Positions 25,749 to 40,700 of a DNA stretch of 64,000 nt are shown here, piece after piece (position 1 is the stretch's first letter; every line of letters starts with the position of its first letter). The notes beneath the pieces were generated by a model, which had not been told where the DNA came from, ran no database searches, and saw nothing but the letters and a program-made list of their open reading frames with translations. A program made the position numbers and the translations under genes. Origin of the DNA: Patiria pectinifera. Lineage: Eukaryota; Echinodermata; Asteroidea; Valvatida; Asterinidae. The stretch spans positions 5,681,717-5,745,716 of the forward strand of contig CM057150.1 in assembly GCA_029964075.1 (NCBI GenBank), written 5' to 3'.

Positions 25749-28700
25749 GTAAGATCAGGAGTTACATTTGTCTGTTGAGGCTGTGTCCAAATTACTTGGC
25801 TGTGGCTGCAATAACACATCGGCCCATGGAAGCAGCTGAATCCACTTCCAATAGAAGTATGCATTACTACCAGTAATGGACTCCGTGCGCGAACAAGAGA
25901 GGGCACTTTTTTACCAATTTCAAGAGCCCCATAGACTGGAGTCACACCGCATGCGAGTACTGATTCGTACCCGTATACATGTAGCGCGCAGTACGCACGA
26001 CTAATTGTATTCTGAATGACACATGTAGCATCTTCGCATGAGCGTCGAGCCCAGTTCATAGTCGGCGCGAACGCGAACGCGAATTTGTGACGTCAGGGCA
26101 GGTTTTCACGCTGCGAATTCGCAAAAGTTGAACCCATTTCAACTTCGGCGAATTTAGCAGTATATGTTTCGGGACGTCAAATTCTCATCGCATTCGCATG
26201 AATTATGAACTGGCCTTCCGGCTTCGTAGGCAGTGCATTCGGATGTCTCTCCCAGTGGTCCTACCCAACTCTCCTTTTCTTACCGTTGAGGGGGGAGGGG
26301 TACTTGTGATTCTTTGTTTGTAGCTGGTGGAAACACAGTGGACAGTCCCTCCATTAACCCTAACTACCTTAAGACTAATCCGGCAAATAAAATTAGAAGC
26401 CATTTTTGAGGTAGCACCACGTTCGCACTCATGGCATGCCGCACCCTGGTCGTAGGAGCCCGGAGTGCAACAGGAAAGAATCCTTCAAATGCGCTAACTG
26501 CATCAAACCCCAACATCATGAATTACCGTACACAAACCCTAAATGGGGTGTTTTGGTTACCGAAAAAAGGTTGATGATTGTATGCGGAGCGGTTAATAAA
26601 GGCTTTCATTCACAATTCCTTACCCATTGATTACTTAACATTTAGGGTGATCAATGGCTCTGCCCGTCGTCAGGAGAATTCTTGTCTTAGCCGGTTTGTA
26701 ATCTTATATTTTTTTACTTTCATAACCGTGCCAATTTTTCACTTTTTTCAAATGGATATATATAACATGTTTTGGAAATAAATTCTTAACTTATTTTTTA
26801 AAATTTCAAATTATTTGCTGCCTGACATAAAACTATTAAAAGTGACAAAAATCACTATAGGCTTGCAACTTTTCCTAGAGTCCTTCCTTGCAGTTACTTT
26901 ACCCTGTACATGTAGAAAGTTGTAAAAGGTTTTAAATTTTCTCCTAGTTTTGTTACCTTTCTTGTCATCTTTTCATGTCATTTGCATTCTGTATTTTAGA
27001 GAATGTACACTATAGCCCTTCTCACACTAGACAAATCTCGGGGTTGACGCAGGGTTGAAAACATGCATCGTTTCACACTTGGAGAATTTCAACCCTGCGT
27101 CAACCCCAAGATTGATTTCGCCCCGGGTTGAAATCAACCCTGCTCCAGACCAGGGTTGAGATTTTCAACCCGGGTTGAAATTCTTGCCAGGGTTCAAAAC
27201 AGTAGTAACTGAGCATGATAAGCTTCATTTGCGTGAAACAAGTGTGAAACGATGTGGGGTTGAACGCGGGGTTGAAAAATCAAAAACTCAACCCGGGACG
27301 GCACTGGGTTCGCCCGGGGTTGAGTTCAACCTGGGTTGAAATGCTTTAGTTTGAAAAGGGCTTAAGCACGTATGTACATTGTATGCAGTACCACATCCTC
27401 CACAAGTCATTTGTACAAAGTGTTCCATTACAGGTTTCAATAGCTCAATTTGCCCAAGGCCCCCTGCCATTGATCACCCTAAATGTTAAGTAATCAATGG
27501 GTAAGGAATTGTGAAAGAAATCCTTTATTAACTGCTCCCCATACAACCATCCACCTTTTTTCCTGTAACCCAAACACCCCATTTAGGGTTTGCGTACGGT
27601 ATTCATGATGTTGGGGTTTGATGCAGTTAACGCATTTGAAGGATTCTTTCCTGTTGGTCCAAGTTATTAGGTTTCTGTTGTATTCGTTGTGTGATTAGAG
27701 TCAATAAATAAATGAGGCAGTCATTGGTGCTGGGGGGGGGGGACTTATCATGTTCAATAACCCTCCAGCTTGGAAGGGGGTTCGAAGAGAGGTTGTTTGG
27801 GGGGTCGAAACACCTACCCAGGATTTGTACACGTATCTTTTTGTTTTACTTACAGGTCTAAACAAACAAAACTATTTTATGCTTTGATATTGTTTGTTGT
27901 AAAACAAATTTTTCCAAGAACTCAATAGTTGCTTTCCCTGTGCTATTTCAGATTTTCACTACGAAACACGAATTCTGCTTTTTAAAATTGCCATTTTTCT
28001 AGCAATACAAAAGTTACTCAATTTCTGAATGAGACATTGAACCCCAAAAGCTGCCCACATTTAGTTAGGGAATAGTTTAAGGTTTTATTTCCAAAACCCC
28101 CAAAAATGCCATTTTGTTAACTTTTACAATGTCGAACCCCAAAATTGCTCTTTTTTTGATTCCCAAGGACAGTTTCGATGGCTGTTACATTAAACATTGT
28201 TTTATGAAGTTTAGAAACAGCCATTTTACTGTTCGTAATCTTTTATTTTTTGACTTTCTTACCGTTCCAATTTTTCACTTTTTTTCAAATGGATTGATCA
28301 TGTTTTGGAAATAAACTCTCAACTTATTTTTCTAAATTTTGATTTATTTTGCAGCACATAAAAGTGTCAATATTTCGGTGTTTTGTGCTTTACAGACTCT
28401 TGAGCAATGCAAAAAGGTTTCCACTTCTAGAGGGTTGAATTTGAGTCCAAAATGGGAAAAAAAGAAGTTTTTTTCCGAGAAAAATCAAGGGAAATACCTG
28501 GCCCTGTGTAAAGTAATAAGCTATAATTGCCTGACTCTAGTTACGGGGTACATACATACGTGTACATGTGCCTTCATCAGTTCTACAATTAGATTTATAA
28601 ATGTCACTTGCATTGCTATTTGGATCAAGAATAACACTTCTTAAATGTGGCTTACAAGATACCGGTATGTACATGTACGTCTTTTCCCAAAAATCTAGTG

Positions 28701-31700
28701 GAGCCTTCAAAAGCTCCATCCAATACCAACAAAGACATTACAGGCCCCCCCCCCACATCAATCCACTCTCATCTTCCAGTTTAGTCCCTGGTGGACCGGT
28801 CTGGAGTTTGACCTATATGTTCCCCGGTACAAGTTACAAGGTACCATCTACCTTGCAAGGCAATTCATTGGCTGGAAGTAACTCTCGAGCATCATTCAAA
28901 ATTTTGAATGGGTTATCTTGCAGCGAAAATCTCTGCGGATCAAAGGATTTAACAGGCACTTCCAACCGTCGTCGGGAGTGTTGTTCCCGTGATCAAATGA
29001 CCAAATGACCCATGAAATAAAAAAAGGGCCTTGAGGGGTGCATTTTAAATGGTCGTTTGACCGGCCGCGTGCTCCAAACAATGGTCAGTCGGAGCGCAGG
29101 CAAACATGCAAACACAGAGTACAAGAAGAAGTCACTAGGACTTTCTTATGGGCCTTTGGCTTACTTCACGCCTGGCCTCTTTTTTTTAAATTTAATTGTC
29201 AGCCTTGGGTTTTAACTGTATAGGCCTAGTCCTCTATTTGGGTTTTAAAGTTGCAGGCCAGTAGAAAAAAAAGAAAGAATCTTGTTGCAATGTGAGTGAC
29301 AGATCAAGGATTTTCAAAAAGGGTTGGCTAAGATAGTGAAGTCTGGATTTTTTAGCCTGGGGGGGGGAGGGGGGGGACTGAGAATATATCAAGAAATGCA
29401 GAGAATACCAAATAACTGGAGCAATAAAAAAGGTTGCAATATTGAATAGGGCCGAAACCTCCAATCACTCTATGGTTTATGGATTTTTCAGTGAATAAAC
29501 ACAATGAAGTACAATGTGTAGAACAACTTACATACATGTGTACAGTACCAATGGGTATCATTTCAGAAGAGGAAAATTAACTGGGAGTTTTTTAAAAATG
29601 TGAGTACATGTAAGTAGCTTTGGTCAGATGAGTGGGTGTTGTTTACAGCCATCCAAACCACCACACTGCATACCTGTACATTGTATTTGTAAACAGCCTT
29701 GGCTGTTGTGTCAAGGAGTAATTTTTGCAGAATATCAATCTCATTTCTCCAAATTACAATCCTTTGAGTCTCTTGTGTGTCGTTACTCATTGCATTCATT
29801 TGTACTCAAGTTGAACATGTTTTCTTACAAAACATATTGCACTGGACTACAAGCTAGACAGTTAAAAGTCCAGTCACTCCAAAGTCCAAATTGACTGACA
29901 ATTTGTAGCATTTACAACAAAATGTACATTGTACGTGTACTTTGACTGCAGCTTTGGAATTATTTTTAACAGTTAAAACATGATCCAAGTTATTGAAGTT
30001 TTAAATGAGATGCACCCCCACCAACTAAAAAAGGGACGTGCATGTGGGTCATTCTATAAATTAGGAGTCCAATAGGAAATTGTCTTTTTTGTTTTATTTA
30101 CAACTAAATAGGAAATGTATTGAAGTTAATGATAGGCCTACTTTATGTGTAACAAACTCCAATTAAGGTTGCATTGATGAAACCTACCAATTTGGTATCT
30201 TGATCCCATTTACTTGTAGTTCCTGTTTTGGTTAAAAATAAACCAAAATTATTATATTTTTGGCTAAAAAGTGGGACAAAAAAATTACAGTCCTAAAATA
30301 TTCACTTTTTTTGTTAAATAACTTGAAGTTTTTGGGCCCTTTTAATGCAATTTCCCACTTTGGACCCCTACCGTAATTTATAGAATAACCCATGTACAGT
30401 ACATACAATGTACACATTGAACCATAACATATAGCTCCATGATTGAACAGTAACAACTGTCCCATAAACACACATGTGGTTTGGTTGGCCCGGTTTGAAG
30501 TGGTTTCGGTTGGTGATTTAAATCCCCCTACTTTAAACACCCGTCAAACGGATTACGCACACTGCCTGGGGCCATTGACCGGACACAAAACGACTTGACA
30601 TGTATTGAGGGAAGGCAGCCGCGGCCGTTATACAGGGGAAAAAATGACACCGTGGACATTTTTGTGTCCGTCACTTGTAGGCCTAACTTGTAAGAAGTGT
30701 AAGGACTCAAAAGGGACAAAGACCAGATTGGGTTACACAGCTTGAATGGATTCTCAAATCACAGATTTGCTTTTCCCTGGTCTTGCCGAGGGGCGAGACC
30801 AGCGAATTCAAACATTTGTAGAGCCAACCTGACATTTGGATGTTGAGGGACAACAAAGTTGAATACTTAACAAGCTGGTTGGGAGGCCACCATTATGTTT
30901 TCAATGGTCCGGACCCTTTTCTAATCGCACAAGGATTTCACAATTTTACACATTACTTCTGGGTGTATTCTTTATTCCAAAAACTGTTCAACTTTTTTCT
31001 TAACATGCTTAATGGCCAATACATGGAGACTACGGAAACTTATAGGGAAAGTAGAAAAAAAATTATGAATGCTTTTACATTCATTCAATAGGTAGACTAG
31101 GTCCTATATTTTTTTGGAAGTAAATTTGATACGAGTAATCCACAGTTACTTGGCCAAACGGACGCCGTTTTCCTTTTGTGAAGGATTTAGGTAGCTGGTG
31201 GGATGAAAGCCTTGTACCGGTCGTTGGGGACTGTTTGGTGTTGTTAAGAATGACTTGAGTTCTTGACGGCATTTCCCTAACCTACGGCATACTTTTTTAT
31301 CCTGGTAACCTGACGCTGGTAATCTGCAGTACAAAGAATAAACTTCTAGTGAGTTGTCGGCTTACTGTACAAAAATAGGCCACGGGCAAAATGGGCTTGG
31401 CTGCTTTCTTGTGTTCAAGTTTAAGTTACCAGTACCGGTAGGTCGCTTCTGAGTTAGGGTACATGTATTTCTGGTCATTTGTCAATTTTTACCTACAGTA
31501 CATTTGTAAACTAATGAGAAAGAGTCCTGCTGTAGGACCAAAATTTCAAGCCCTGATGAAGACCAGGTCATTGAGTTGCTTACAGTAGCTTTTTTGTTTA
31601 GGCCAAAAAAAAAAAATACTCGGTCTCTGGTCAGTGCGCATGTCGATTTTAATCATGCGCGTCAACCTTTTTTTTTCTTCAAATTAACACGGAAGCTACA

Positions 31701-34700
31701 ACAGCGCCCTCTATTACCAACAAGGAGCACCAAGGAATGGGGAAATTGCACTAAGGCAAATGATAAAGGGCACGAAGGCAAATTATGGAGGGCACCAGTG
31801 TATAATGAGGACACAAAAAAGCAAAATAGTACCCACCTTGTCTGTACAATACAAGCTTGAAAAAAAAAAGCCACCAAAAAAACACACAAAAAACGCGTCA
31901 CCGCATCAATTCCGAAACTTCGGTCTGACCAGAGACCTATTTTTTTTTTTGCCTTATCATACCATTTTTTAAAATTTTGCTTATAAACCCTGGTTTTCTA
32001 TCGCATCATTGATAATTGCCATATTATCTTTGATTGAATTATTTCCCAGATTTGCAGCATTGCTAATGTTGCTACCAGAAGAATTGTGACTTTACGTGTA
32101 ATCCCTGGCTACATAGCATACCGGTTTATGGCTTCTGAGTAGCGCCCTTGAACAAACACATGTTTGACAAACGGGGGAGCCGCCAACATTAATGTAGGGC
32201 TGGATAGCTCAGTTGGTGGAGCACTGGAATGGTGTTCCGAAGGTCGGAGGTTCCAACCCTGCTGCAGTCAGTTTCTTTGTTAAATTTGTATATCTTTGAT
32301 AATTGTCAGCAATTGGAATTTAACGTACAAGCCGTGTTTTATTTTAAACTGATGCGATCTGTTTATTTCCTTTTTGTTAACTTGAAGGTCCGCCTAGATT
32401 TCTCTCCACTCCACCAGCCTTGGTTGTCTTCCACGAGGGCAAAACTGAGGCCCTGCGCTGCGTCGCCAAGGGCACCCCCACCCCTACCGTCACCTGGCAG
32501 AAAGATGGCCGCCCGCTCACCAGCGATCACATCACGACGAGGGTTGATTCCATTGAGTTTGCAGGGGTGAGGCGTGAGGACAGCGGGACGTACGTCTGCA
32601 GAGCTCAAAGCGAGGAGGGGGCGGTGCAACACACCGTCCGCCTTCTAGTTCATGGTTAGTCACGTTAGTCTATAGGGCCCAATTTCATAGCGCTGCAAAG
32701 CACACAATTTTCTTCATCGAGAGCCTCCGTCTATTTCATGGAAACAATAGAACAGGCACACTTTCCTCAGAGGAAAAAGTTGCTTAAAGTAGTGACGTAA
32801 CAATAGAAATCTCCATGAGCGCAACCATTAGCACATCCACGCCATGAAATAATGCTTAAGGTTTGCACAAGTTTCTGCTATAGTAAGCACAACTTTTCTG
32901 TTTACTGTAAAATTAAGCGGCACTATGAAATTGGGCCCTGAGCTGTAGTTGAGTCCATTACATTTCCCTTCATAAGTCCAGTCACAAGTAACGGGATGGA
33001 CAATAACAAACATGCAATGTCACAGCTGGTTTGAAATATCAGTTTTTCCTTTTTCTTTTTGGATTTAAGTGCATGCATGTTTGAAAATAGGGACACTATT
33101 ACTTCAAATTTTGGAGATTCAGAATCTCTGGAACACCGTGGTTGGAAATTTACTCAGATGCCAACCGTGCATCCTCATGAAGTTTTCACTATTTGCTGTT
33201 GAAACCTAACTTTTCCACCTTCATACTGATGGTTGCAGAGTCACTTACATCACACAAGTTTTGAGGATATTCTTAAAATGTTTTACAACATACCCTCTGT
33301 AGTTTCTTGCAAAAAACTTTCTTGCCAAGGACAATTTGTGCTTTATCAGTAAGTGCTAGATAACATACCATAGGAATGTATATGAATATAAAACCATTTC
33401 TGTTTTCATTGGGACGATAGTTCCTCAAAAAATGTTGCAACCTGACGCCACTTCCGCGATTGTGTACAAACTCTGTGGAGAGTCAAGAAAATTTTCTAAG
33501 TATTTCCTAACAAAATTGGAAATGTTTCTCAGTCCCAGATTCATGTCTTATCATCATTTTTGCAATGAATGACCTTCATTAAGATGATATATATGAAGAA
33601 AAAAGCGGTGTCAGGTTGCAACATTTTTTCGTAATTTCTTTGCTTGGAAGCGGTCCAAAATCTCACAAAGAGATTCCTTTTTTCCTTTTTTTGAACCCAG
33701 GAGCCCCATTCATCTTCATCCCCCCACACAATCTCACCGTCATCAGCGGCGAGCCGGCCGTCTTTGAGTGCGAGGCCCAGGCGTCACCTGACAACGCCAC
33801 CCAGCGATGGTACGATCACCATGGCAACCGCATCCGGGAGTCAAGCAGATATGATTTGCTCCCAGAGGGTGGGTTGATGATCAGGGAGGCGGGTCCGGAG
33901 GAGGAGGGATGGTACGTCTGCAGTCCCACCAACGGGCTAGGGGTGGCTCCTGTAGCCAAGGGTTACCTGGATGTACAATGTGAGTTGCATTTCCGGCTTG
34001 AATGTAATTTTCATTAATGCTACAGTCCATCATTTGCAGTTATCCAAACAGTAACTGACGTTATTATTGTTGAAAAAACATACTTGGTTGAAAGATAGTA
34101 AGGAGACTAAACTCTCTGTGAATTTATTCTTTCTGGCAAGCTGTCATTTTGAAGAAATCAACGAAAGAAGGCCTTTCCAACGGTGCGTCTTAAGACGCAC
34201 CATTTGGAAATTTCCGTTAGTAGTTCGTTTTTGTTATTCGGCGAAGCGCGCGCAAGCTTTGGCACGAATGTGTCTTGGACGCTGAATTCAGGCCCAATTC
34301 AAAACATGATTCAGCAACTTTTGATTTGAAATCGAGATCCCAGAATGCTGTTTTTCTCGGAATATACAGCTGAAGCTGATTTCAGGTTAGTTAGCTGAAA
34401 CTTCATCAGGTTAGTTGTTCAGCACCCTTCTTTAGATTTTGAGCACTTTTGTTGCTTCAATCGAACAAAATGTAGAAGTTACAAATGATGGACTATACCT
34501 TTAAGTCTCCTAGAAATTGTTTTCCAGTTAGTATTCAGTCCGTTCTAATTATATCAAGCCATTCGAATGCCTCTCTTAACCAGTTCTCACTGGAGGTTGT
34601 GTATACACGCAAAAGTTTTGTGGTATTCGGAACAGATGACAGATAAACACGCAGGGAGCGAGGCCGGAAATATCTGTCAGCGACCCGCTCGCAGCGAGCA

Positions 34701-37700
34701 AGGCCCAAAATAAGTTGTGCATTCTTTCAGCAAAACAAAAACAATTCACACACATCCCTATGTGATTTGTTTTCGTTTTGCTGAAAGAACACTTACCTTT
34801 TTCGTGATCTGTGGACAGAACTTTAAAACTGTGGTTGTGTTTAAATTTCCGTAATTTGAAAATTACATGAGTTATTTGAATGATTCTTGTACTAAAAGAA
34901 AGCTTATGAATTGGGCTTTCATATTCTAGATTTTGAAAGTGCTACATGCAGAACTTCACTAAAATAATGGTCCCGACATTTGAGTTTCGTTTGTTTTACG
35001 CACCATGTACATCGGAGTACAGACCCTGTGCCTATGGGTTAATGCTGCACAAATCTCGGCTGCAAAATCTCAATCCTCACTGAATGCCTGGTGGATATTT
35101 AACGAATAAAAAAAACACCTTTAATTTCTGGCTAGAACTAAGCTTGGCCTACTGCATACATTGTCCCTGAGGTATCACATACTTCAACCTATAACAATTT
35201 AAAAAGCTACAAAAAATTACCAAGTCTTTTTTGTTCTTTTACAGACCCAGCAGTTGTTGTATCCATGCCGTCCAATGCTTACATATCCAGAGGCTTAGAT
35301 GTGAGGCTGTCATGTCCGGTGGATGCTGACCCGCCGCTACTGAATGTAATTTGGCGGAAAGATGGTTCCGAGATCATAGTGCGCCGATCAAACAGGTATT
35401 TGAAACCTTTTTTGGAGCGTCTGAACCAGTGCTAACTGTACACTGACAAATCTTATTGTGAGTTTAGTTTTACCTGCAGACCAGTTATATCTCTTGAATA
35501 AGACATACGAGAATGAGATGGAAGAATAAAACAAAATAAGATTTTGGAATGTTTACCTTGTTTAATTAAATCTTAGATACAGCATATCAGATGAGGGCAG
35601 CCTGACCATAGCCAGAGCAGAGTCGGGAGACAGCGGCTCTTACACCTGCACCCCTTATAACAAGATTGGAACAGCCGGGGAATCTACAGCCACAGTACTC
35701 ATTGTCAGAGGTGGGTGAAACCATATTTGTCTTGAGGGGTGTTTGGGGAGTATATCTTCCTGCACGAAGACTTCTTTTTTTTGTCACCACACAAGAATCA
35801 AATCTTGTTTTCTTGTTTTCTTGATGCCTTGCAGATCCACCACATTTTGTAACCATACCCAAGTCGCTCTACCAACGGTTGCTAGGCGAGGATGTCACAA
35901 TCCCGTGCACGGCAACTGGTGATCCCATGCCGATAATCTCATGGAAAAAGGTAGCAAGTCTATGTTTTAGAATTCTTGGGATCCGACAGTTAATAAAAAA
36001 TAGTTATGTGAGGGTCCTGATGTAGCTTTACATGTATGTCATGATGTCACATAATTAGGCCTGATGATTGAAGGTTTTGGGGGCACTTGGTCAACATGCT
36101 GACATGCTCACGAACAGGAACTGTGTTCCATGTACTTAACCTCTTAAGGACGGGTGGGGTGGGGATGGGGACTCACACCAGAGCAAGTGGCCTCCGCATG
36201 ACTGCACAGCCTTTGTGTGTAGTGGGACTGCAAACTGCACAAGCAGCTGTGGAACTACCCACTAGCCGTGTGCCAGGGCATACCACAGCTGGCAACTGCA
36301 TTCCAATGAGGATTAGCGGCCGCGGCCATGACCGCTTCCCGTACGCATGGGGTTAAGAACTTGGCCGATCATCAGCCTTTGGGAATGCAGAGGGCATAGC
36401 AGCAGATACAGTTGTGTGGCTAATCAAGGATTTTCAAAGGAGGGTGGCAGGGGCATTAAAGTTAATTTTGGATGTTACAGTCAGTGCATAAAAGACCAAA
36501 TGCCTGAAGCAATCAATCAAAACTTGGCTTATAAATTGAGTAATTTGAGGAAATTTCTAATTTATTTTCCAAATTGTCTTTAATAAAGAGTTGTCAATCA
36601 GAGCTAGGGGGTTTGCGATCCCCTACCCCTCCCCCCCCCCCTCCAGATCCGCCCTTACAATTCCAGAAGCATAACAAGTACATTTGAGGACAAACAACAC
36701 TGTCAAATTTGACATTGTCCTCAAATGAGATTCTCCAATGTAATGTACATGTACATCGCCCTGGACACGGCATCAAAATGCAATATGCCATGCTTATACA
36801 GAGCACTGTGTGCTTTATCAGAAATGTGTATAACTGCGGGCAAATTCCAAAAGGAATATTGAAAATAAATAAACATGCACGTATGCCGTTGCTGAGCTAG
36901 CTCATCCGGATAGATCACAAGTTGTAGGTTTGTATACACTTCTATGTCTGTGGAATTGCAATCATACTGCCATCTGCAATTTTGGTCCATGTATATTTGA
37001 CTAGCACTACGGTGTTATTATAACCTTTAAACAGAAATGCTGCAGTGTTTATGAATTGTGATCCGCCTACACATAAGGAGAATATAAAGTTGCAGAGTAT
37101 CTTTTACTTGATTAATAATATTTACATGTATGATATAAAGATGCTATGATGTACTTAAAACTGTGTTTTTTCCCCAGCATTTCGATGATCTGCATCAACT
37201 TATTTACAACTTCATGTTGTTCACCGTTAGAAACTTTTTCTTGCGCTGTAATCTGTTATATTGTATTACATTTTACTTTACCTCATACATATTCATGATC
37301 GAGAGCCGAACTCTCACTAGTCAATTCGCCATCACGTGGCAGATGTTATTTTTGCTGTTTACCAAGCGCGCGCGCGAGGATTCACGCACAGGGTAAATAC
37401 GCATGCTTAGTAGACTGTCGCACGGGTAACCCGTGCGACAGTCTACTACGCATGCACTTTACAAAGCAATCGTGGAACTGTCGCACGGGTGTAGTACGCA
37501 CGCCCGAACATCGCCCAAACGAGCTACACACGAAGAGATGGTTGCACGGCGGGTTATCTCAATGATGCCGAACTAGAGAATATTTATGGACAATAAAGAT
37601 GCCTCCTGTACAAAAGAATGTTGTACACAAACTACTGTATTTACAGCTGCACTGTATTGTACACAAACAGAACTAGTGAAGTTGAGCAATACGATTCTTT

Positions 37701-40700
37701 TGGTGAACTGGACATATTTTTCAAAACAAAAAAAAAGTTTGAGGTGCATACTGCAACGAAAAAAAACCAAAACGGCGCTGAATATGTATGAGGTATAGTA
37801 AAACAAATATAACATGGTTTATTTCGGGTAGACAGCCGATATTAGCTCCCCTCGGTATTGGAAGTTGACAAACTAGTAGGTTCCCTCGGCTTCGCCTCGG
37901 GAACTAGTTTGTCAACTTTCAATACCTCGGGGAGCGAATATCGACTGTCCACCCTTAAACCATGTTATATATGTATAGTGTATATTCACTGAAGAATCCG
38001 TAAGACCATGCTCAGGCGGTTCCGAATGCTACAGGGAGTTTTGGGCGCTAAAGTGACTTTGGGTTAAATGTTGCAATTCGTTTGAGCTTTGGAGCAGATG
38101 AAGTACACGTATAGTTAATAGTTACAATTAAGTTATTTTTTTTGTTTAAGTGTGGTATCATAATGTTACAGTTCTTCAAACAACTTCAGTGACAAAGTGT
38201 TAATAAAAATTACAAATGTTTACTTTTCTTATCGTTTAGATCAACGGTAAATTGCCACAGTTGCGGTCCAGCGTCTCCCAGAACAGCCTGATGATACGCG
38301 GACTGACCAAAGAGGATCATGGGGTGTACCAGTGCCTAGCAACCAATCAGATTGCAGCAGTTGTCAGCACCACGCAGCTTATTGTTGAACGTAAGCTTAA
38401 TGTGCTTCTTCCCTAAACTCTGGGGAAAACCACAAAATTCTACAAATTCTGATATTTCTTATAGAAAAGAATAGATATGAATAGACCTGTGCATATTTTG
38501 AAATGAATGTGTGTTCTTTTCTTGTTACAAACATTATACTAAAAGGCTGAGTTGTTTAAAATGAAAGCCAGTTTTTCAAGATTTTTAAATTTTTTAAATT
38601 TTTTTTTGCAAAATAACTGGGCACATTTATTCACAATTTTTGAGTGATCCATTCAACCCCCTCGAAAAAAAAAAAAATTCATGACAAAATTCGAAGATTT
38701 TGTTTCCCAAAACTTATGTACGCCATTTTGTTTCCTTTTAGAATTCTCTCTCCTGACTGCTCTAAAGCTATTTTGAAGACAGTTAAATACTTAAACACAA
38801 CTTAAGAATACAAGAAAGTGAAAAATGAAGTTTTAGAAACAGCTGTTATGCTGTTTTTATTCTTTAAAGTTTCATAACTGGGCAAAATTTCATCTTTTTC
38901 AAATGGATTTGTTGCTTTTTGGTAGTAAACTCTTCATTTGTTGTTGAGTTATCAATCATTTACATCCTCATACACACTGACCGATCTGTTTGTCTGAAAA
39001 CCTGGACATAACAGTAACCCAGATAAATTTGATATGACACTCTTGTTTATCAGATGGACCTGTTTGTTTAACTCTCGAATGCCTGAAACCTGAAATTGCC
39101 GGGACAATGCGAATTCAGAACAATGGAATGCCTCCGATACTAGTCATACTAATTTGTCAGTGTCAATCCGCAAGAGTTGTGGTATTGCTGTTATTTGTTT
39201 GTTTGAAATTCTTTGAAATCCGTCTAAAGATTGTGAAGATTTTGCTGGATTTTGGGAGGGAGAACCAACAACTGCTTAACATGGGCATCAGTGCCCTTTC
39301 ATAGTTTAAAGATTAGCTGTTTATGCTATTTAAAGTTTCACCTCGGCAATACAAAAGTACCAAAATGAACGAGACATTAAATGAAAAAAATCCACCCATG
39401 AACAATAACTTTACAAATATTCAATATTTTGTGGCCCCAAAATAATTCATTGCCAGCAGGGCTGATCGTTTTGTGCAGCAACCAAATAGGTTTACAGATG
39501 TCACGTTAGAAACAAAATTATACAAATAAAACATACAATTTAAACATTTGTTTGGAGAAAAAACTCAATATATTGAAGAGCTCAGACAGGAAATCTTTAA
39601 TGCAAAGACTGTGCCTAGGATTTCTGCAGAATGGTGCATTTTGGAGGAGTCAAAAGTTGCTTGCATGCAGATCTTCTTGATATTATTTTCTTCTCACTTT
39701 TTTAAGACAACCTTTTTTTTTCTTTTGCAGTGACCTCCCCACATGAACCCTACAATGTCACCGTGGCAACCACTATAAGCTCCGCCCGCGTTGCTTGGCA
39801 ACCAGCCTACAATGGTGGCTTTACTCAAACTTACACAGTGTGGTAGGCGACTGTTTTATTTTCTTCTCATGAATTCTTTTATATTTTTAATTTAATGTGT
39901 CACGATATTTGTGTAGTATTTTAGACTAAAATCCTACACCCATTAAAAATTAAGCCATTATGATATTGTTTTTGAAAGATTTTAATTGTGATAACTTTTT
40001 CTGGTCAAAATCAGAAACTTAATTTGAACTTGCATTTCAGAATGTCCATCATATTGTCAATCTGCAGATGTTTCAACCCGCCTATGCCAACAAACATTCT
40101 GTGCCAAGTTGTCCTTTCAGTCAAAATCAACCAAGTGACTGTTTTCAACAGTTAAGAATTCCCAGCCTACATAAAGCAAGATTGACTGGCTTTGACTGTT
40201 TGTGTGCATTGTAACTCGACGATACAGCTTTGCTTTGGCTGTGGGTAATTCGGGCGATTCACAATGCAGTGCGCCACCAAGAGTTTGCCACGGAGAGTCC
40301 ATTTTTCAATTTACGGTCGACAAAACATGGCCCATTTGAATGAGTGTCGGTAGACAACTTGAGCTAATATGTCATAGATTGGGGCATAGCGTTCTGCCGC
40401 CTTACAAAAAAACACCATATTGATAACAAGAAAAGAAATGGGCAAACAGATCCTCGAATCATACGCTTATGAAACCACTGACCGGAAAAACTAACAATTT
40501 CAAATGTCCCGCGCTGCGAATTTGTCGACCATCTCCCACAATGCACTGGGAAAAATGAACTCTCCGTGGCAAACTCTTGGTGGCGCACTTCATTGTGAAT
40601 CGTAGGAATTGATAAGCCAGCTGTGCCCACAACCATGACAGCCTGCCTGCTTTGTCTGTTCATGGTCTGTTGACAGAGTTTGACTAGTCACAGTGCTTGC

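Noticed and set aside
25412-26059. 215-codon minus-strand ORF opposite the Ig1 exon
   Set aside because: It is the antisense shadow of a GC-rich exon; the plus strand has Ig-domain signatures and splice sites, the minus strand has none.
32198-32270. Functional tRNA genes at 32198, 59135 and 63614
   Set aside because: A and B boxes are present but acceptor stems do not pair and each copy carries the same non-tRNA tail, so these are SINEs.
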